From assembly GCA_963664085.2 (NCBI GenBank), contig CAXXLO010000002.1, positions 1,922,001 to 1,986,000 on the forward strand: a stretch of DNA of 64,000 nucleotides. Reading direction: 5' to 3'. Shown one piece after another: positions 14,056 through 23,471 of this stretch. This DNA is from Bin5 sp022821545 (GTDB lineage: Bacteria; Chloroflexota; Anaerolineae; Caldilineales; Caldilineaceae). Each line of letters begins with the position of its first letter. Positions within the stretch are counted from its first letter, which is position 1. The notes beneath the pieces were generated by a model. That model was not told the origin of the DNA. It searched no databases and worked only from the letters and a program-made list of their open reading frames with translations. The position numbers were made by a program, and so were the translations under genes.

Positions 14056-15639
14056 TCAAAATCCCAAATTCTTCAAATTTTCCGCAATCGCACTGTCTAG
14101 TTTGCGCGCCTCGGCTTGCTGGTCGCGCCACTGGGCAGTCAACTGCGCCATCTTCTCTGCGAAGGGGACGCCGTCGTCCTCCTGAGGTTCGGCGCCGACG
14201 TAGCGGCCAGGGGTGAGGACATGGCCGTGTTTGCGGATCTCTTCGAGGCTGGCGCTCTTGCAGAAGCCGGGCACGTCGGCGTAAGCACCCAAGCCCTCTC
14301 TGCCGCGCCAGGCGTGGTAGGCGCCGGCGACGCGGGCGATCTCCTCCGGGGAGAGGTCGCGGTTGGCGCGGTTGACCATGTGGCCCAGCTTGCGGGCGTC
14401 GATGAAGAGGGTCTCTGCGCGGTTGTTGCGATCGCGGGAGAGGAACCAGAGGCAGGCGGGTATCTGGGTAGAGCGGAAAAGCTGGCCGGGCAGGGCGACG
14501 ATGCAGTCGACGAGGCCGGCCTCGATGATGTTCTTGCGGATCTCGCCCTCGTTGGACGTGTTGGAGGACATGGAGCCGTTGGCGAGGACGAAGCCGGCGC
14601 TGCCGCGGGGGGCGAGGTGGTAGAGGAAGTGCTGGACCCAGGCGAAGTTGGCGTTGCCGACCGGCGGCACGCCGTACTGCCAGCGTTTGTCTTCGCGCAG
14701 GCGGTCGCCGCCCCAGTCGGAGACGTTGAAGGGGGGATTGGCGAGGATGTAGTCGGCGCGCAGGTCGGGGTGGCGGTCGTTGTGGAAGGTGTCGCCGTGC
14801 TCGATGCGGCCTTCGATGCCGCGGATGGCGAGGTTCATCCTGGCCATCCGCCAGGTGGTGTAGTTGGATTCCTGGCCGTAGATGGAGATGTCGGCGCGGG
14901 CTTTGCCGCCGTTGCCGTTGCCGCTGGTGTGGGCGCGAATGAACTCGATGGACTGTACGAACATACCGGAGGAGCCGCAGCAGGGGTCGTAGACGCGGCC
15001 GCGGTAGGGCTCCAGCATTTCGACGAGGAGGCGGACGACGCTGCGCGGGGTGTAGAATTCGCCGCCTTTGCGGCCTTCGGCGAGGGCAAACTGTTCCAGG
15101 AAGTATTCGTAGACAATGCCGAGAACGTCGGTGGCGCGCGCTTCTGCGCCGCCCAGCTTGATGTTGCTGACGAGGTCAACGACGCTGCCCAGGCGGGTCT
15201 TGTCGAGGGCCGGTCGGGCGTAGTTCTTGGGGAGGACATCCTTAAGCGCGGGGTTGTCGCGTTCGATGGCGGTCATGGCGTCGTCGACGGCCTGGCCGAT
15301 GGTGGATTGGCGGGCCTGGGCTTGCAGTGTAGACCAGCGGGCTGCGGGCGGCACCCAGAAGATGTTCTGGCCGCGGTATTCATCGGGATCTTCGGGGTCG
15401 GCGCCCTGGTCCTGTTCGGAGACGAGTTGGTCGCGGGCCTCCTCGAAGGCGTCGGAAATGTATTTGAGGAAGATGAGGCCGAGAACGACGTGTTTGTATT
15501 CGGCGGCGTCCATGCTGCCGCGCAGTGCGTCGGCCATGCGCCAGAGGTCGGCTTTGTAGGTGGCGATGTCGGAGTCAGCCGTCGGGCCGGCGTCCGAGTC
15601 TGTGCGGTTTGACGGCGGCTGTTTCTTGGTTGAGGCCAT
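14056..15639 (-). CDS. hsdM: Type I restriction-modification DNA methyltransferase subunit M
   Basis: A 527-residue N6-adenine methyltransferase. It has an N-terminal helical HsdM domain (~25-165), then FYTPRSVVRLLVEML, the SAM-binding DPCCGSSGM (218-226) and the catalytic NPPF (301-304). The C terminus (AEARKLDSAIAENLKNLGF) is the usual one. It is the first gene of the locus, with its own promoter and an AGGAGG site. High GC matches the core genome, unlike much of the cargo. Confidence 0.96.
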   Translation of the reverse strand: MASTKKQPPSNRTDSDAGPTADSDIATYKADLWRMADALRGSMDAAEYKHVVLGLIFLKYISDAFEEARDQLVSEQDQGADPEDPDEYRGQNIFWVPPAARWSTLQAQARQSTIGQAVDDAMTAIERDNPALKDVLPKNYARPALDKTRLGSVVDLVSNIKLGGAEARATDVLGIVYEYFLEQFALAEGRKGGEFYTPRSVVRLLVEMLEPYRGRVYDPCCGSSGMFVQSIEFIRAHTSGNGNGGKARADISIYGQESNYTTWRMARMNLAIRGIEGRIEHGDTFHNDRHPDLRADYILANPPFNVSDWGGDRLREDKRWQYGVPPVGNANFAWVQHFLYHLAPRGSAGFVLANGSMSSNTSNEGEIRKNIIEAGLVDCIVALPGQLFRSTQIPACLWFLSRDRNNRAETLFIDARKLGHMVNRANRDLSPEEIARVAGAYHAWRGREGLGAYADVPGFCKSASLEEIRKHGHVLTPGRYVGAEPQEDDGVPFAEKMAQLTAQWRDQQAEARKLDSAIAENLKNLGF

Positions 15640-15688
15640 TGCCGGTTGCCTCCTTGGAGCCTTGGGCTGGGGTGTTGCGGGCTATCCA

Positions 15689-15717
15689 AGAATATGCTTC
15701 TTGCGGTGGATAGTCAA
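15689..15717 (-). promoter_or_regulatory. Sigma-70-type promoter of hsdM
   Basis: Minus strand TTGACT (15712-15717), a 17-bp spacer and TATTCT (15689-15694), about 50 bp upstream of the hsdM start. The rest of the 15640-15946 spacer shows no gene. Confidence 0.7.
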
Positions 15718-15946
15718 TCTTTGGTTGGCTCCTGATTTTGGTGAGTTCGCAGGCTGGTGTGGATGGAGGGCAGATGGGGGCGGCGATTTCGGCGGGGGCG
15801 ATTTGGTTATCTTTGAAGGACGAATTAGGCTGGATGGTGCAGGTGGGAGGGATCCTGGATGGATAGGATGTGTATTCGCGGGGAAGCGACAACTACAGGG
15901 TTTGTCAATGAATTGGGTGTCAATCAGAGCGAGGAGCAATGGGGCT

Positions 15947-17206
15947 ATGAAGGCAACTTATTATAATCGGCGACGGGCGGTCCTTGGATGGTTTGTGCTG
16001 GTATTGGCGCTGGCGCTGGGCGGAGGTTGTGTGCCGGAGAACCTGGTGGTGAGCCCGCTGGGGACGGTGGTGGTGGGGCCGGGGGAGGAGATTCAGATCC
16101 GGTCGCTGGAGGTGCTGACGGGGATTGGGGTGCGGGGGATTCCGAGGCAGCGGGCGGTGGCGCTGGCGATTGCCGATTACGGGCCGATTAAGGGGCATGG
16201 TGTGACGATGGGGGCGGGGCTGGATACCCTGTGTACGGCGGAAGGGGGCGCGGGGGCGGCGGATACGGTGGTGGCTGACAGAAGGGTGGTTGGCGTGATC
16301 GGCACTTCGTGCTCCGTGGGGGCGGTTGAGGCCGCGCCCGTCCTGAGCGAGGCGGGGCTGGTGATGATTTCGGCATCGAACACGGCGCCTTCGCTGACGT
16401 CGGACCTGCGGGGCAAGGGGGGCGAGCACAGTTATGCAGGCTATTACCGCACGGCGAGCAACGATCTGCACCAGGGGCAGGCGGTGGCGGAGTTTGCTTA
16501 CCGCGAGCTGGGTCTGCGCAGAATGGCGACGGTCGATGACGGCGATCCGTACACGTCGGGTTTTACGGGCGCGTTTGCGGCGGCTTTCGAGGCGTTGGGC
16601 GGCGCGGTGGTTGCGGCGGCGCAGATCAGCCGAGGGGACAGGGATATGGCGCCGGTGCTGAGCGGGATTGCGGCGAAGAGCCCGGAGGGGCTGTTTTTCC
16701 CGGTCTTTCCGGACGAGGCGGGGGCGATCGCGCGGCAGGTGGGCGAGGTTGAGGGGCTGGCGGACCTGGTCCTGATAGGGCCGGACTCGCTGCTGCTGGC
16801 GGCGCCGGAGGTGGTGGGCTTTTACGTGGTTGTGCCCGAGTTGCATTTCGAGGGAAATGTGAACGAGGCGACGGGCAAGAGTGGTGAGGATGTAGTGGCT
16901 GATTATGTGGCGCGGTACGGGGAGGCGCCGACGTCGGCTTCGATGGTGCATGCATATGATGCGACGACGCTGCTGCTGCAGGCGATAGAGGCGGTTGCGG
17001 TGGCAGATGGGGAGACGCTGTACATCAGCCGGGCGCGGCTGCGGGAGGCGCTGAGCAGTACGAGGGAGTTCCAGGGCTTGATCGGCGAGATTTCGTGTGA
17101 CCGGTTCGGGGATTGCGGGACGGGCCGGGCCTACATTGTGCAACATACGGATGCGGCGGTGACGGATATCAGGGCGTTGCCGGTGGTCTTCGAGTACTCG
17201 CCGTGA
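15947..17206 (+). CDS. LIV-type periplasmic-binding lipoprotein, paralog 1
   Basis: A 419-residue lipoprotein with the leader MKATYYNRRRAVLGW and lipobox LALGGGC. The mature part is a type I periplasmic-binding fold of the branched-chain amino acid/amide group (LivJ/UrtA-like): RQRAVALAIADYGPIKGH, GVIGTSCS, MISASNTAPSLTSDLRG and DGDPYTSG. Two conserved Cys pairs (LDTLC and the C-terminal CDRFGDCGTG) may form disulfides. The start has a GAGGAG ribosome site. No permease or ATPase genes are nearby, so it may serve a distant transporter or act in sensing. Confidence 0.88.
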   Translation: MKATYYNRRRAVLGWFVLVLALALGGGCVPENLVVSPLGTVVVGPGEEIQIRSLEVLTGIGVRGIPRQRAVALAIADYGPIKGHGVTMGAGLDTLCTAEGGAGAADTVVADRRVVGVIGTSCSVGAVEAAPVLSEAGLVMISASNTAPSLTSDLRGKGGEHSYAGYYRTASNDLHQGQAVAEFAYRELGLRRMATVDDGDPYTSGFTGAFAAAFEALGGAVVAAAQISRGDRDMAPVLSGIAAKSPEGLFFPVFPDEAGAIARQVGEVEGLADLVLIGPDSLLLAAPEVVGFYVVVPELHFEGNVNEATGKSGEDVVADYVARYGEAPTSASMVHAYDATTLLLQAIEAVAVADGETLYISRARLREALSSTREFQGLIGEISCDRFGDCGTGRAYIVQHTDAAVTDIRALPVVFEYSP

Positions 17207-17307
17207 GGGAGGGGCGGCGGGGGTCAGGGGCTGTCGAGCAGGGAACATCGCACGGGCGCGTTTGTCTCTTGGGGCAGCAGCCATGCGTCGAAAGGAGGAG
17301 GCTGGAG

Positions 17308-17871
17308 ATGTTTACAGTAAGAAAGGCGGGGTTCGCGCTCTGCCTGGTCATTGTTATGATTCTGGTCATGGGGTGCGATTCAGGATTGCCGGGCATTGCC
17401 GTGGAATACTCTGACGTTGCCCAGAAATCGGCAGGGCCCGGCGACACGACAGACGAGGAGCCGATCCGGGCAGAGGTCGTAATCGGCGACCCTGATGAAA
17501 GCGGGCCCTATGAGAGCGATCCTTACATGATGGCCACAAGCGGCGAAGGCGACGGGCCGGTCATAGAAGGCGATACGTTGACGATCACGGTGTCGTTCGG
17601 CGGCGGATGCGCAACCCACAACTTCACTTTGGTGACCGCCGCCGCGTTTATGGAATCCGACCCTGTCAAACTTGACGCCTTTCTGATACACGATGATCAT
17701 GATGACCCGTGCGAGGCGTATCTGACGGAACGTCTTGCCTTTGACCTGACGCCACTCAGGACGCTGTATGAGGAGGCTTACGGGGAGGATGCGGGCGTCG
17801 TCGTCTTGCGGATCCGGGACGGCGAAATGAACGTTCTCGACGAGATCGATTACGAGTTCGGGAGCGGATAA
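17308..17871 (+). CDS. Lipoprotein of unknown function
   Basis: A 187-residue protein with a signal peptide ending in the lipobox VMGC, preceded by a strong AAAGGAGGAGG site. The mature part has an acidic linker, then ITVSFGGGCATHNFTLVTAA and a later Cys (HDDPCEAY). The GCxxHxF pattern and the acidic HDDHDDPC stretch suggest metal or cofactor binding, but I cannot assign a family. It follows the binding protein by ~100 bp on the same strand. Confidence 0.7.
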   Translation: MFTVRKAGFALCLVIVMILVMGCDSGLPGIAVEYSDVAQKSAGPGDTTDEEPIRAEVVIGDPDESGPYESDPYMMATSGEGDGPVIEGDTLTITVSFGGGCATHNFTLVTAAAFMESDPVKLDAFLIHDDHDDPCEAYLTERLAFDLTPLRTLYEEAYGEDAGVVVLRIRDGEMNVLDEIDYEFGSG

Positions 17872-17888
17872 GGGGTAGCAAGAAGGGC

Positions 17889-17927
17889 GCCCGTTGCCGG
17901 GCGGGCGGGGCTGGGCCGGCAACGGGC
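17889..17927. terminator. Perfect 12-bp stem between convergent genes
   Basis: GCCCGTTGCCGG (17889-17900) pairs with CCGGCAACGGGC (17916-17927). It lies between the ends of two convergent genes, so it may work in both directions. There is no T-tract. Confidence 0.6.
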
Positions 17928-17934
17928 GGAGGGC

Positions 17935-18357
17935 CTATTCGTTCATAGTGTCGTAGTTGAACTGCCAGGGTATGCCGAACTTGTCGACGCAGGCGCCGAA
18001 GTAGGAGCCCCAGAACATGTCGTCGAGGGGCATGGTGACGGCGCCGCCGGCGGAGATGGCGGTGAAGAGGCGTTCGGTCTCTTCCCGGGAGGTTGGGTGG
18101 CAGGAGACGGAGAAGTTGTTGCCGGGCTGGTGGGGCGGGCTGAAGGAGAGGGAGGTGTCGCTGCCCATGAGGACGCTGTCGCCGATGGGGAGGCTGACGT
18201 GCATGATGCGGTCTTTTTCCTCGTCGGAGACGGGCATGTCGTCGGGGCCTTCGGCGAAGGTGGAGATGTGGATGAAATCGCCGCCGAAGACGGAGCGGTA
18301 GAATTCGAAGGCGTCGCGGCAGTTGCCGTCAAAGTTGAGGTAGATGCTGAGTGTCAT
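17935..18357 (-). CDS. PhnB-like VOC family protein
   Basis: A 140-residue protein opening MTLSIYLNFDGNCRDAFEFY, with a central MPVSDEEKDRIMHVSLPIGD and an end in FWGSYFGACVDKFGIPWQFN. This is the PhnB-like (DUF3335-type) branch of the vicinal-oxygen-chelate superfamily. Substrate is unknown. A second VOC gene lies upstream on the same strand. Confidence 0.88.
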   Translation of the reverse strand: MTLSIYLNFDGNCRDAFEFYRSVFGGDFIHISTFAEGPDDMPVSDEEKDRIMHVSLPIGDSVLMGSDTSLSFSPPHQPGNNFSVSCHPTSREETERLFTAISAGGAVTMPLDDMFWGSYFGACVDKFGIPWQFNYDTMNE

Positions 18358-18441
18358 TGATGTTTCCTCGATGGTTGTTAAGGTGATACAGGGCTCTGCG
18401 GTGATACGGGGCGCGGCCTTGCGGGCGGTATCACGGGGGGG

Positions 18442-18876
18442 TTAGCTCTTATGGCCGTTCATAGCTTTTTCCATGCGCTTGGCGTCGACGGAGAAGATCT
18501 CCCAGACGTGGCCGTCAAGGTCCTGGAAAGCGCGGCCGTACATCCAGCCGGCGTCGGTGGCGTCTCTACATTCGCTGCCGCCGGCGGCAAGAGCTTTGGC
18601 GATGGTTTTGTCGACGTCATCGCGGCAGTCGACCGATAGGGCGACGACCACTTCGGCGCTGCGCTCGCTGTCGGCGATCTCCTTGCCTGGGATGAACCTT
18701 TTGAAGTATTCCTCCCTGAGCAGCATGGCGAACATGTTGTCGCCGATGATCATGCAGGAGGCGTGGTCGCCGGTGAACTGGTCGTCGAAGGTAAAACCAA
18801 GCGCTGTAAAAAAATCTACCGAACTGCAGAGATCGCTGACCGGAAGATTTACGAAGATGCGTTTGGCCGATTTCAT
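18442..18876 (-). CDS. VOC family (glyoxalase/bleomycin-resistance-like) protein
   Basis: A 144-residue protein with the pattern IFVNLPVSDLCSSVDFFTAL near the start and AFQDLDGHVWEIF near the end, typical of VOC proteins with paired beta-alpha-beta-beta-beta units. The metal and substrate are not predictable here. It is probably transcribed with the downstream PhnB-like gene. The 18877-19102 spacer upstream shows no gene. Confidence 0.86.
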   Translation of the reverse strand: MKSAKRIFVNLPVSDLCSSVDFFTALGFTFDDQFTGDHASCMIIGDNMFAMLLREEYFKRFIPGKEIADSERSAEVVVALSVDCRDDVDKTIAKALAAGGSECRDATDAGWMYGRAFQDLDGHVWEIFSVDAKRMEKAMNGHKS

Positions 18877-19102
18877 TGCGGCTCTAATCCCTTTCCTATA
18901 CAGAAGGTGTATTTTTCAAGATAGGCTTCCCATGATACAACACCATTGTCGCCAGTGTGAAAGAAGGAAAACCCCGGAAAGCGCTAAGTGCGCGGCAGGG
19001 CGTCCGTGGTTTCCACTCCTATAGCGGCCGCCGGTCGTGCGGCGTAGTTTGGGTTGCGGGTGATGGGACTGCTCATTGGATGTACGACTGGGGTCCATTT
19101 AT

Positions 19103-19131
19103 TTGACATTCGAGGCGGAAGCCTATATGGT
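19103..19131 (+). promoter_or_regulatory. Promoter of the tRNA-Ala cluster
   Basis: TTGACA (19103-19108), a 17-bp spacer and TATGGT (19126-19131), ending 46 bp before the first tRNA. Confidence 0.65.
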
Positions 19132-19177
19132 TCAGGGGGCCTCGGCGCGCTGATTGCGGGCGGAGGCGACCCGGTTT

Positions 19178-19253
<76 letters not shown>

Positions 19254-19400
19254 GGCGGTACGGCAGGAGGGCCTTAGTCCGGGCGCGTTGGAACGCCCGG
19301 AGGGCAGGATTTGACCGGTTCGGGTTCGGTTTGATAGACTGTATTTTCTTATGCGCGGGCATGTTGCGCAGATTGGACCTGGTGAGGCGCCGGCGATTTC

Positions 19401-19473
<73 letters not shown>

Positions 19474-19538
19474 CACGGCAGGCGGGCGGGATTCTTGTTC
19501 GCGCGTCCGGGCCGGGATGGTAGAAGAATCGAAATATT

Positions 19539-19614
<76 letters not shown>

Positions 19615-19694
19615 ATCGCGATAGCGGCCAGAATCGCGATAGCGGCCAGAGCCTTCACGCTGCCTTTTGTTGCGGACGAGTGAGAGGGGAGAGA

Positions 19695-20198
19695 GTGGCC
19701 GGCAAGAGAACGAAGAAGCCAGGGAAAACTTCAGAAAAAGCTGCGAACAACCGGGCCGGCGAGAAGCCGGTTCTTTTGTCGGGCGGCAATCCTCAGATTG
19801 CGAAGGCGGACGGGGACGCGCCCGTGCAGGCCTACATCGCGGCGATGCCGGGTTGGAAGAGCGACCTCGGGCGGCGGCTGGACGCGCTGATCGTGCGCGA
19901 GGCGCCCAACGTGCGCAAAGCGGTGCGGTGGAATTCTCCCTTTTACGGCATCAAGGGCCAGGGCTGGTTCCTGAGCTATCATGTATTTACCCGCTACGTC
20001 AAAGTGACCTTTTTGCAGGGGGCGTTGCTCCAGCCCGAGCCGCCGGGCGCGGGCAAGGACAAGGACGCGCGCTGGTACGACATCTACGAGGACCAGTTTG
20101 ACGAGGACCAGTTTGACGAGGAGCAGATGGCGGAGTGGGTCCGGCAAGCTGCGGCGCTCCCCGGTTGGGATGGATTTGACGCGCTGGGCCGAAAATGA
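19695..20198 (+). CDS. DUF1801 (YdhG-like) protein
   Basis: A 167-residue protein. After a basic, low-complexity start it has PVQAYIAAMPGWKSDLGRRL, VRKAVRWNSPFYGIKGQGWF and a C-terminal WVRQAAALPGWDGF, typical of DUF1801. The GTG at 19695 follows GAGGGGAGA and is preferred because upstream codons run into the tRNA. An exact small repeat (DQFDEDQFDEEQ) marks the C-terminal acidic loop. Function is unknown. Confidence 0.82.
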   Translation: MAGKRTKKPGKTSEKAANNRAGEKPVLLSGGNPQIAKADGDAPVQAYIAAMPGWKSDLGRRLDALIVREAPNVRKAVRWNSPFYGIKGQGWFLSYHVFTRYVKVTFLQGALLQPEPPGAGKDKDARWYDIYEDQFDEDQFDEEQMAEWVRQAAALPGWDGFDALGRK

Positions 20199-20560
20199 GC
20201 TTCAGAGAACGTATGCTTCGACGCCGTCGACAGTAGAGCAGAATTCCCTCTCCGATTGATCCCTGCCCCATGCAGGCTTCCCCCTGTCCCCCACCTCCCC
20301 CAGTCCGGAGCGAATTGCCCCTCGATCGACCCGGTTCGAGAGACCTCACTCTCGCGATGTTATTGCCAATCCGGTCAGTAATTACCTATAATGGTCGCAT
20401 CAGAACAGTGGCGGGTCCGCAGGTGTTTGCGATAACCCCCTGCGGATAGGCGAGCCCCCGCTCCTGTTCCGGCTGCTGTCCCGTATGCGAACGCGGCGCA
20501 GCGGGGAAACTCTGACGCGTACCTGATAATGGGGCTCAGGCCCTTGTGTAGGATCGTGCC

Positions 20561-20640
20561 TGTGTTGGACCGAGTCTGTGTTGGACCGAGTCTGTGTTGG
20601 ACCGAGTCTGTGTTGGACCGAGTCTGTGCGGGATTGAGTC
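20561..20640. repeat. 16-bp tandem repeat, five units
   Basis: TGTGTTGGACCGAGTC is repeated exactly four times (20561-20624), then a degenerate copy TGTGCGGGATTGAGTC (20625-20640). It lies in the 489-bp spacer before the second binding-lipoprotein gene, ending ~48 bp before its start. No other gene is seen in this spacer. Confidence 0.95.
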
Positions 20641-20687
20641 TGTGTCGACGAATGTGTCGCCGCTACCGGACCCAGGAGGAAGAAAGG

Positions 20688-21953
20688 ATGACGACGAAAC
20701 GCGGTTCCCGAATTGCATTTCTGCACTGTTTCAGCCTGCTTGCGGCGCTGGTCCTGGCCGCCGCCTGTGTGCCGGTCGACTATGAATCTTCCCCGCTTGG
20801 GACGGTCGTGGTCGGCGGCGGCGAAGAGATCCAGATTCGTGCGCTGGGGACACTGACCCGCGCCGGTGACCTGGGTGTGCCAAGCCAGCGCGGGGTCGCG
20901 CTGGCGGTCGCCGACTACGGGCCGATCAAGGGGCATGGCGTGAGCATGGGCGCCGGACTGGACTCGCTTTGCAGCGCGCAGGGCGGCGCGGCCGCGGCGG
21001 ATACGGTAGTTGGCGATGGGCGGGTGGTTGGCGTAGTTGGCGCCTCCTGCTCGGTGGCCGCGGCGACGGCCTCCCCGATTCTGAGCGAGGCGGGCCTGGT
21101 GATGGTGGCGCCCTCGACGACTTCGCCGTCGCTGACCTCGGACCTGCGCGGCAACGCGGGGTCGAACTACCATGCCGGTTACCATCGCGTCGCCAGCAAC
21201 GATCTTTACCAGGCCGAGGCCGTGGCCGATTTCGTATACAACGAGCTGGGCCTGCGCACGATGGCGGCCATTCACGACGGAGACCCCTATACGTCCGGCC
21301 TGACCGCGGCATTCAAAGCGGCGTTTGAAGAGTTGGGCGGTATGGTGGCCGTGGCGATGGTGAACAAGGGCGATACCGACATGATCCCTGTCCTCACTGA
21401 ACTTGCCGCGGCCAGCCCCGAGGGCCTGTTTCTGCCGATCTTTCCGGAGGAGGCCGGGCCGGTCCTGCGCCAGAGCGGCGAGGTGGATGGTCTGGCGGGG
21501 TTGGTGCGGATTGGCGGCGGCGGCCTGCTGGTCTCCGATTTCCTGGCGTTGCCGGAGTCGGAGGGCCTCTATTTCGCCGGTCCGACGTTGGATTTCGGCG
21601 GCAATGTGAACGGGGCGACGGGCCGGAGCGGCGACGAGCTGAACGCGGCATACCAGGAGCGGTATGGTGAGCATTCGACGTCGGCTTATCTGGCCCACGC
21701 ATACGACGCGACGACGATTCTGCTGCGTGCGATCGAGGAGGCGGCGGTCGTGGTGGGCGATGCGCTCTATATCGACCGGGCCAGGCTGCGCGCGGCGCTG
21801 GGCGGCACGAGCGGTTTCAGCGGCATCATCGGCACGATTTCCTGTGACGAATTCGGCGACTGCGGCACCGGCCGCGTGCAGATTTCGCAACACACAGATT
21901 CCACCATGACAGACATTGACCGTCTGCCCGTGGTTTATCGATACGCGCCGTGA
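20688..21953 (+). CDS. LIV-type periplasmic-binding lipoprotein, paralog 2
   Basis: A 421-residue paralog of the proteins at 15947 and 21998. Leader MTTKRGSRIAFLHCF, lipobox LAAAC. It retains SSPLGTVVVGGGEEIQIR, ADYGPIKGHG, DGDPYTSGL and the C-terminal CDEFGDCGTG. ATG at 20688 with GGAAGAAAGG upstream. A frame extending further upstream only translates the tandem repeat and is rejected. Ligand unknown. Confidence 0.88.
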   Translation: MTTKRGSRIAFLHCFSLLAALVLAAACVPVDYESSPLGTVVVGGGEEIQIRALGTLTRAGDLGVPSQRGVALAVADYGPIKGHGVSMGAGLDSLCSAQGGAAAADTVVGDGRVVGVVGASCSVAAATASPILSEAGLVMVAPSTTSPSLTSDLRGNAGSNYHAGYHRVASNDLYQAEAVADFVYNELGLRTMAAIHDGDPYTSGLTAAFKAAFEELGGMVAVAMVNKGDTDMIPVLTELAAASPEGLFLPIFPEEAGPVLRQSGEVDGLAGLVRIGGGGLLVSDFLALPESEGLYFAGPTLDFGGNVNGATGRSGDELNAAYQERYGEHSTSAYLAHAYDATTILLRAIEEAAVVVGDALYIDRARLRAALGGTSGFSGIIGTISCDEFGDCGTGRVQISQHTDSTMTDIDRLPVVYRYAP

Positions 21954-21997
21954 GCGCGGCGGCCAACTGAAGTTCTTTCGGACCAAGGAGCAAGGAT

Positions 21998-23329
21998 ATG
22001 ACGAAGATAGACCCCAGGCGCGCAGCGCCCAGGCGAGGAAATGGCAGCGCGGGCAGCAATCCGTTGTTGCGCTGGCCCATTCTGCCGCTGTCGCTACTGT
22101 TTTCGCTACTGCTGAGCGGGGCATGTGTCCCCCAGAACATGGTAGGCAGCCCGCTGGGGACGGTTGTGGTGGGCCCCGGCGAGGATATTCAGATCCGGAC
22201 TGCATTTGTGCTTTCCAGCATCGGCGAGTTGGGATCGTCGACGCAGCGGGCGGTGGCGCTGGCGCTGGACGATTACGGGCCGATCAAGGGGCACAAGGTC
22301 ACGATGGGAGCGGGCCTGGACTCGCTATGCACGCCGGAGGGCGGCACGGCCGCGGCGCAGACGGTGATCGGCGACCGGCGCGTGGTGGGCGTGATCGGCA
22401 CATCGTGCTCGGCGGCGGCGGTGAAGGCGTCGCCAATTCTGAGCGAGGCCGGGCTGGTGTTGATCTCGGCGTCGAATACGGCGCCTTCACTGACGTCGGA
22501 CCTGCGGGGCAATGCAGGCGCCGACCATTATGCCGGCTATTACCGGACGTCCAACAACGACCTTTACGAGGCGGAGGCGGTGGCTGAGTTTGCCCACCAC
22601 GACCTCCACCTGCACGACATGGCCGTATTCCACGACGGCGATCCCTACACTTCCGGCCTGGCTAACGCGTTTGCGACTGCCTTCGAGCAGAGGGACGGCA
22701 GGGTCACGATCGCGACGGTCAACAAGGGGCAGACGGATATGATCGCTGTGCTGACCGAGATCGCGGCGGCTAACCCGGACGGACTCTTTCTGCCTTTATT
22801 CCCGGACGAGGCTGGCGAAATCATCCGGCAGATGGGGCAGGTGGCGGGATTGGAGGAGGTAGTCGTGATCGGCGGCTCGGCGTTGGTGGATTTCGAGTTC
22901 CTGGCGATACCGGAATCGGAGGGCATGTACGTTGCCAGCCCGGAGCTGCATTTCGAGAACAACGTCAACGAGGCAACGGGAAAGAGTGGAGGCGACCTGG
23001 CCGCGGCGTACCGGGAAAAGTACAATGAGGCGCTTGGCTCGGTGTACGTGGCTCCTGCGTATGACGCCGCCACGTTGCTGCTGCGGGCGATTGAGGAGGT
23101 TGCGGTTGCGCAGGGGGATACGCTCTATATCGACCGGGCGCGGTTGCGGGAAGCGTTGACGGGCACGGCGAAGTTCAACGGCATCATTGGCGAGCTCACC
23201 TGTGACGAGTTCGGCGATTGCGGCACGGGTCATCTGCGTATCGTGCATCACACAGATTCGACGATCACGGACGTGGAGGAGTTGGAGATTGTCTATTACC
23301 ACCTTCAAGACGAAAACGACCGTCGTTAG
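21998..23329 (+). CDS. LIV-type periplasmic-binding lipoprotein, paralog 3
   Basis: A 443-residue paralog with a longer basic N terminus and lipobox LLSGAC. It keeps the same core motifs (SPLGTVVVGPGEDIQIR, GVIGTSCSAAAVKASPILSE, DGDPYTSGLANAF, CDEFGDCGTG). It starts 44 bp after paralog 2, probably in one transcript. Downstream of its stop lie short direct repeats of AGTGATCA type (23330-23357). Confidence 0.88.
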   Translation: MTKIDPRRAAPRRGNGSAGSNPLLRWPILPLSLLFSLLLSGACVPQNMVGSPLGTVVVGPGEDIQIRTAFVLSSIGELGSSTQRAVALALDDYGPIKGHKVTMGAGLDSLCTPEGGTAAAQTVIGDRRVVGVIGTSCSAAAVKASPILSEAGLVLISASNTAPSLTSDLRGNAGADHYAGYYRTSNNDLYEAEAVAEFAHHDLHLHDMAVFHDGDPYTSGLANAFATAFEQRDGRVTIATVNKGQTDMIAVLTEIAAANPDGLFLPLFPDEAGEIIRQMGQVAGLEEVVVIGGSALVDFEFLAIPESEGMYVASPELHFENNVNEATGKSGGDLAAAYREKYNEALGSVYVAPAYDAATLLLRAIEEVAVAQGDTLYIDRARLREALTGTAKFNGIIGELTCDEFGDCGTGHLRIVHHTDSTITDVEELEIVYYHLQDENDRR

Positions 23330-23471
23330 TGGTCAGTGATCAGTGGTTAGTGATCAATGAAGGTCGCGAGTTCGCGGCAGTGCAGAAAATCTGACAGTCC
23401 CATAAATGACCGGACGCATTGACTATACCTGTATGGTTGGCGCGCGCTGCAATCGAAGGCGAATCAGCGCC

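Noticed and set aside
14116..15612. Long open frame antisense to hsdM (about 500 codons, plus strand)
   Set aside because: Composition is Gly/Ala/Val-rich, as expected for the complement of a GC-rich gene; hsdM has clear motifs, promoter and ribosome site on the other strand.
15920..17284. Long open frame antisense to the first binding lipoprotein
   Set aside because: Arg/His/Pro-rich shadow without motifs; the plus-strand gene has lipobox and family motifs.
20561..20640. Tandem repeat as a CRISPR
   Set aside because: Units are contiguous without spacers, and no cas genes are present.
20400..22205. 600-codon open frame antisense to the second binding lipoprotein
   Set aside because: Same reason; part of it only translates the 16-bp tandem repeat.
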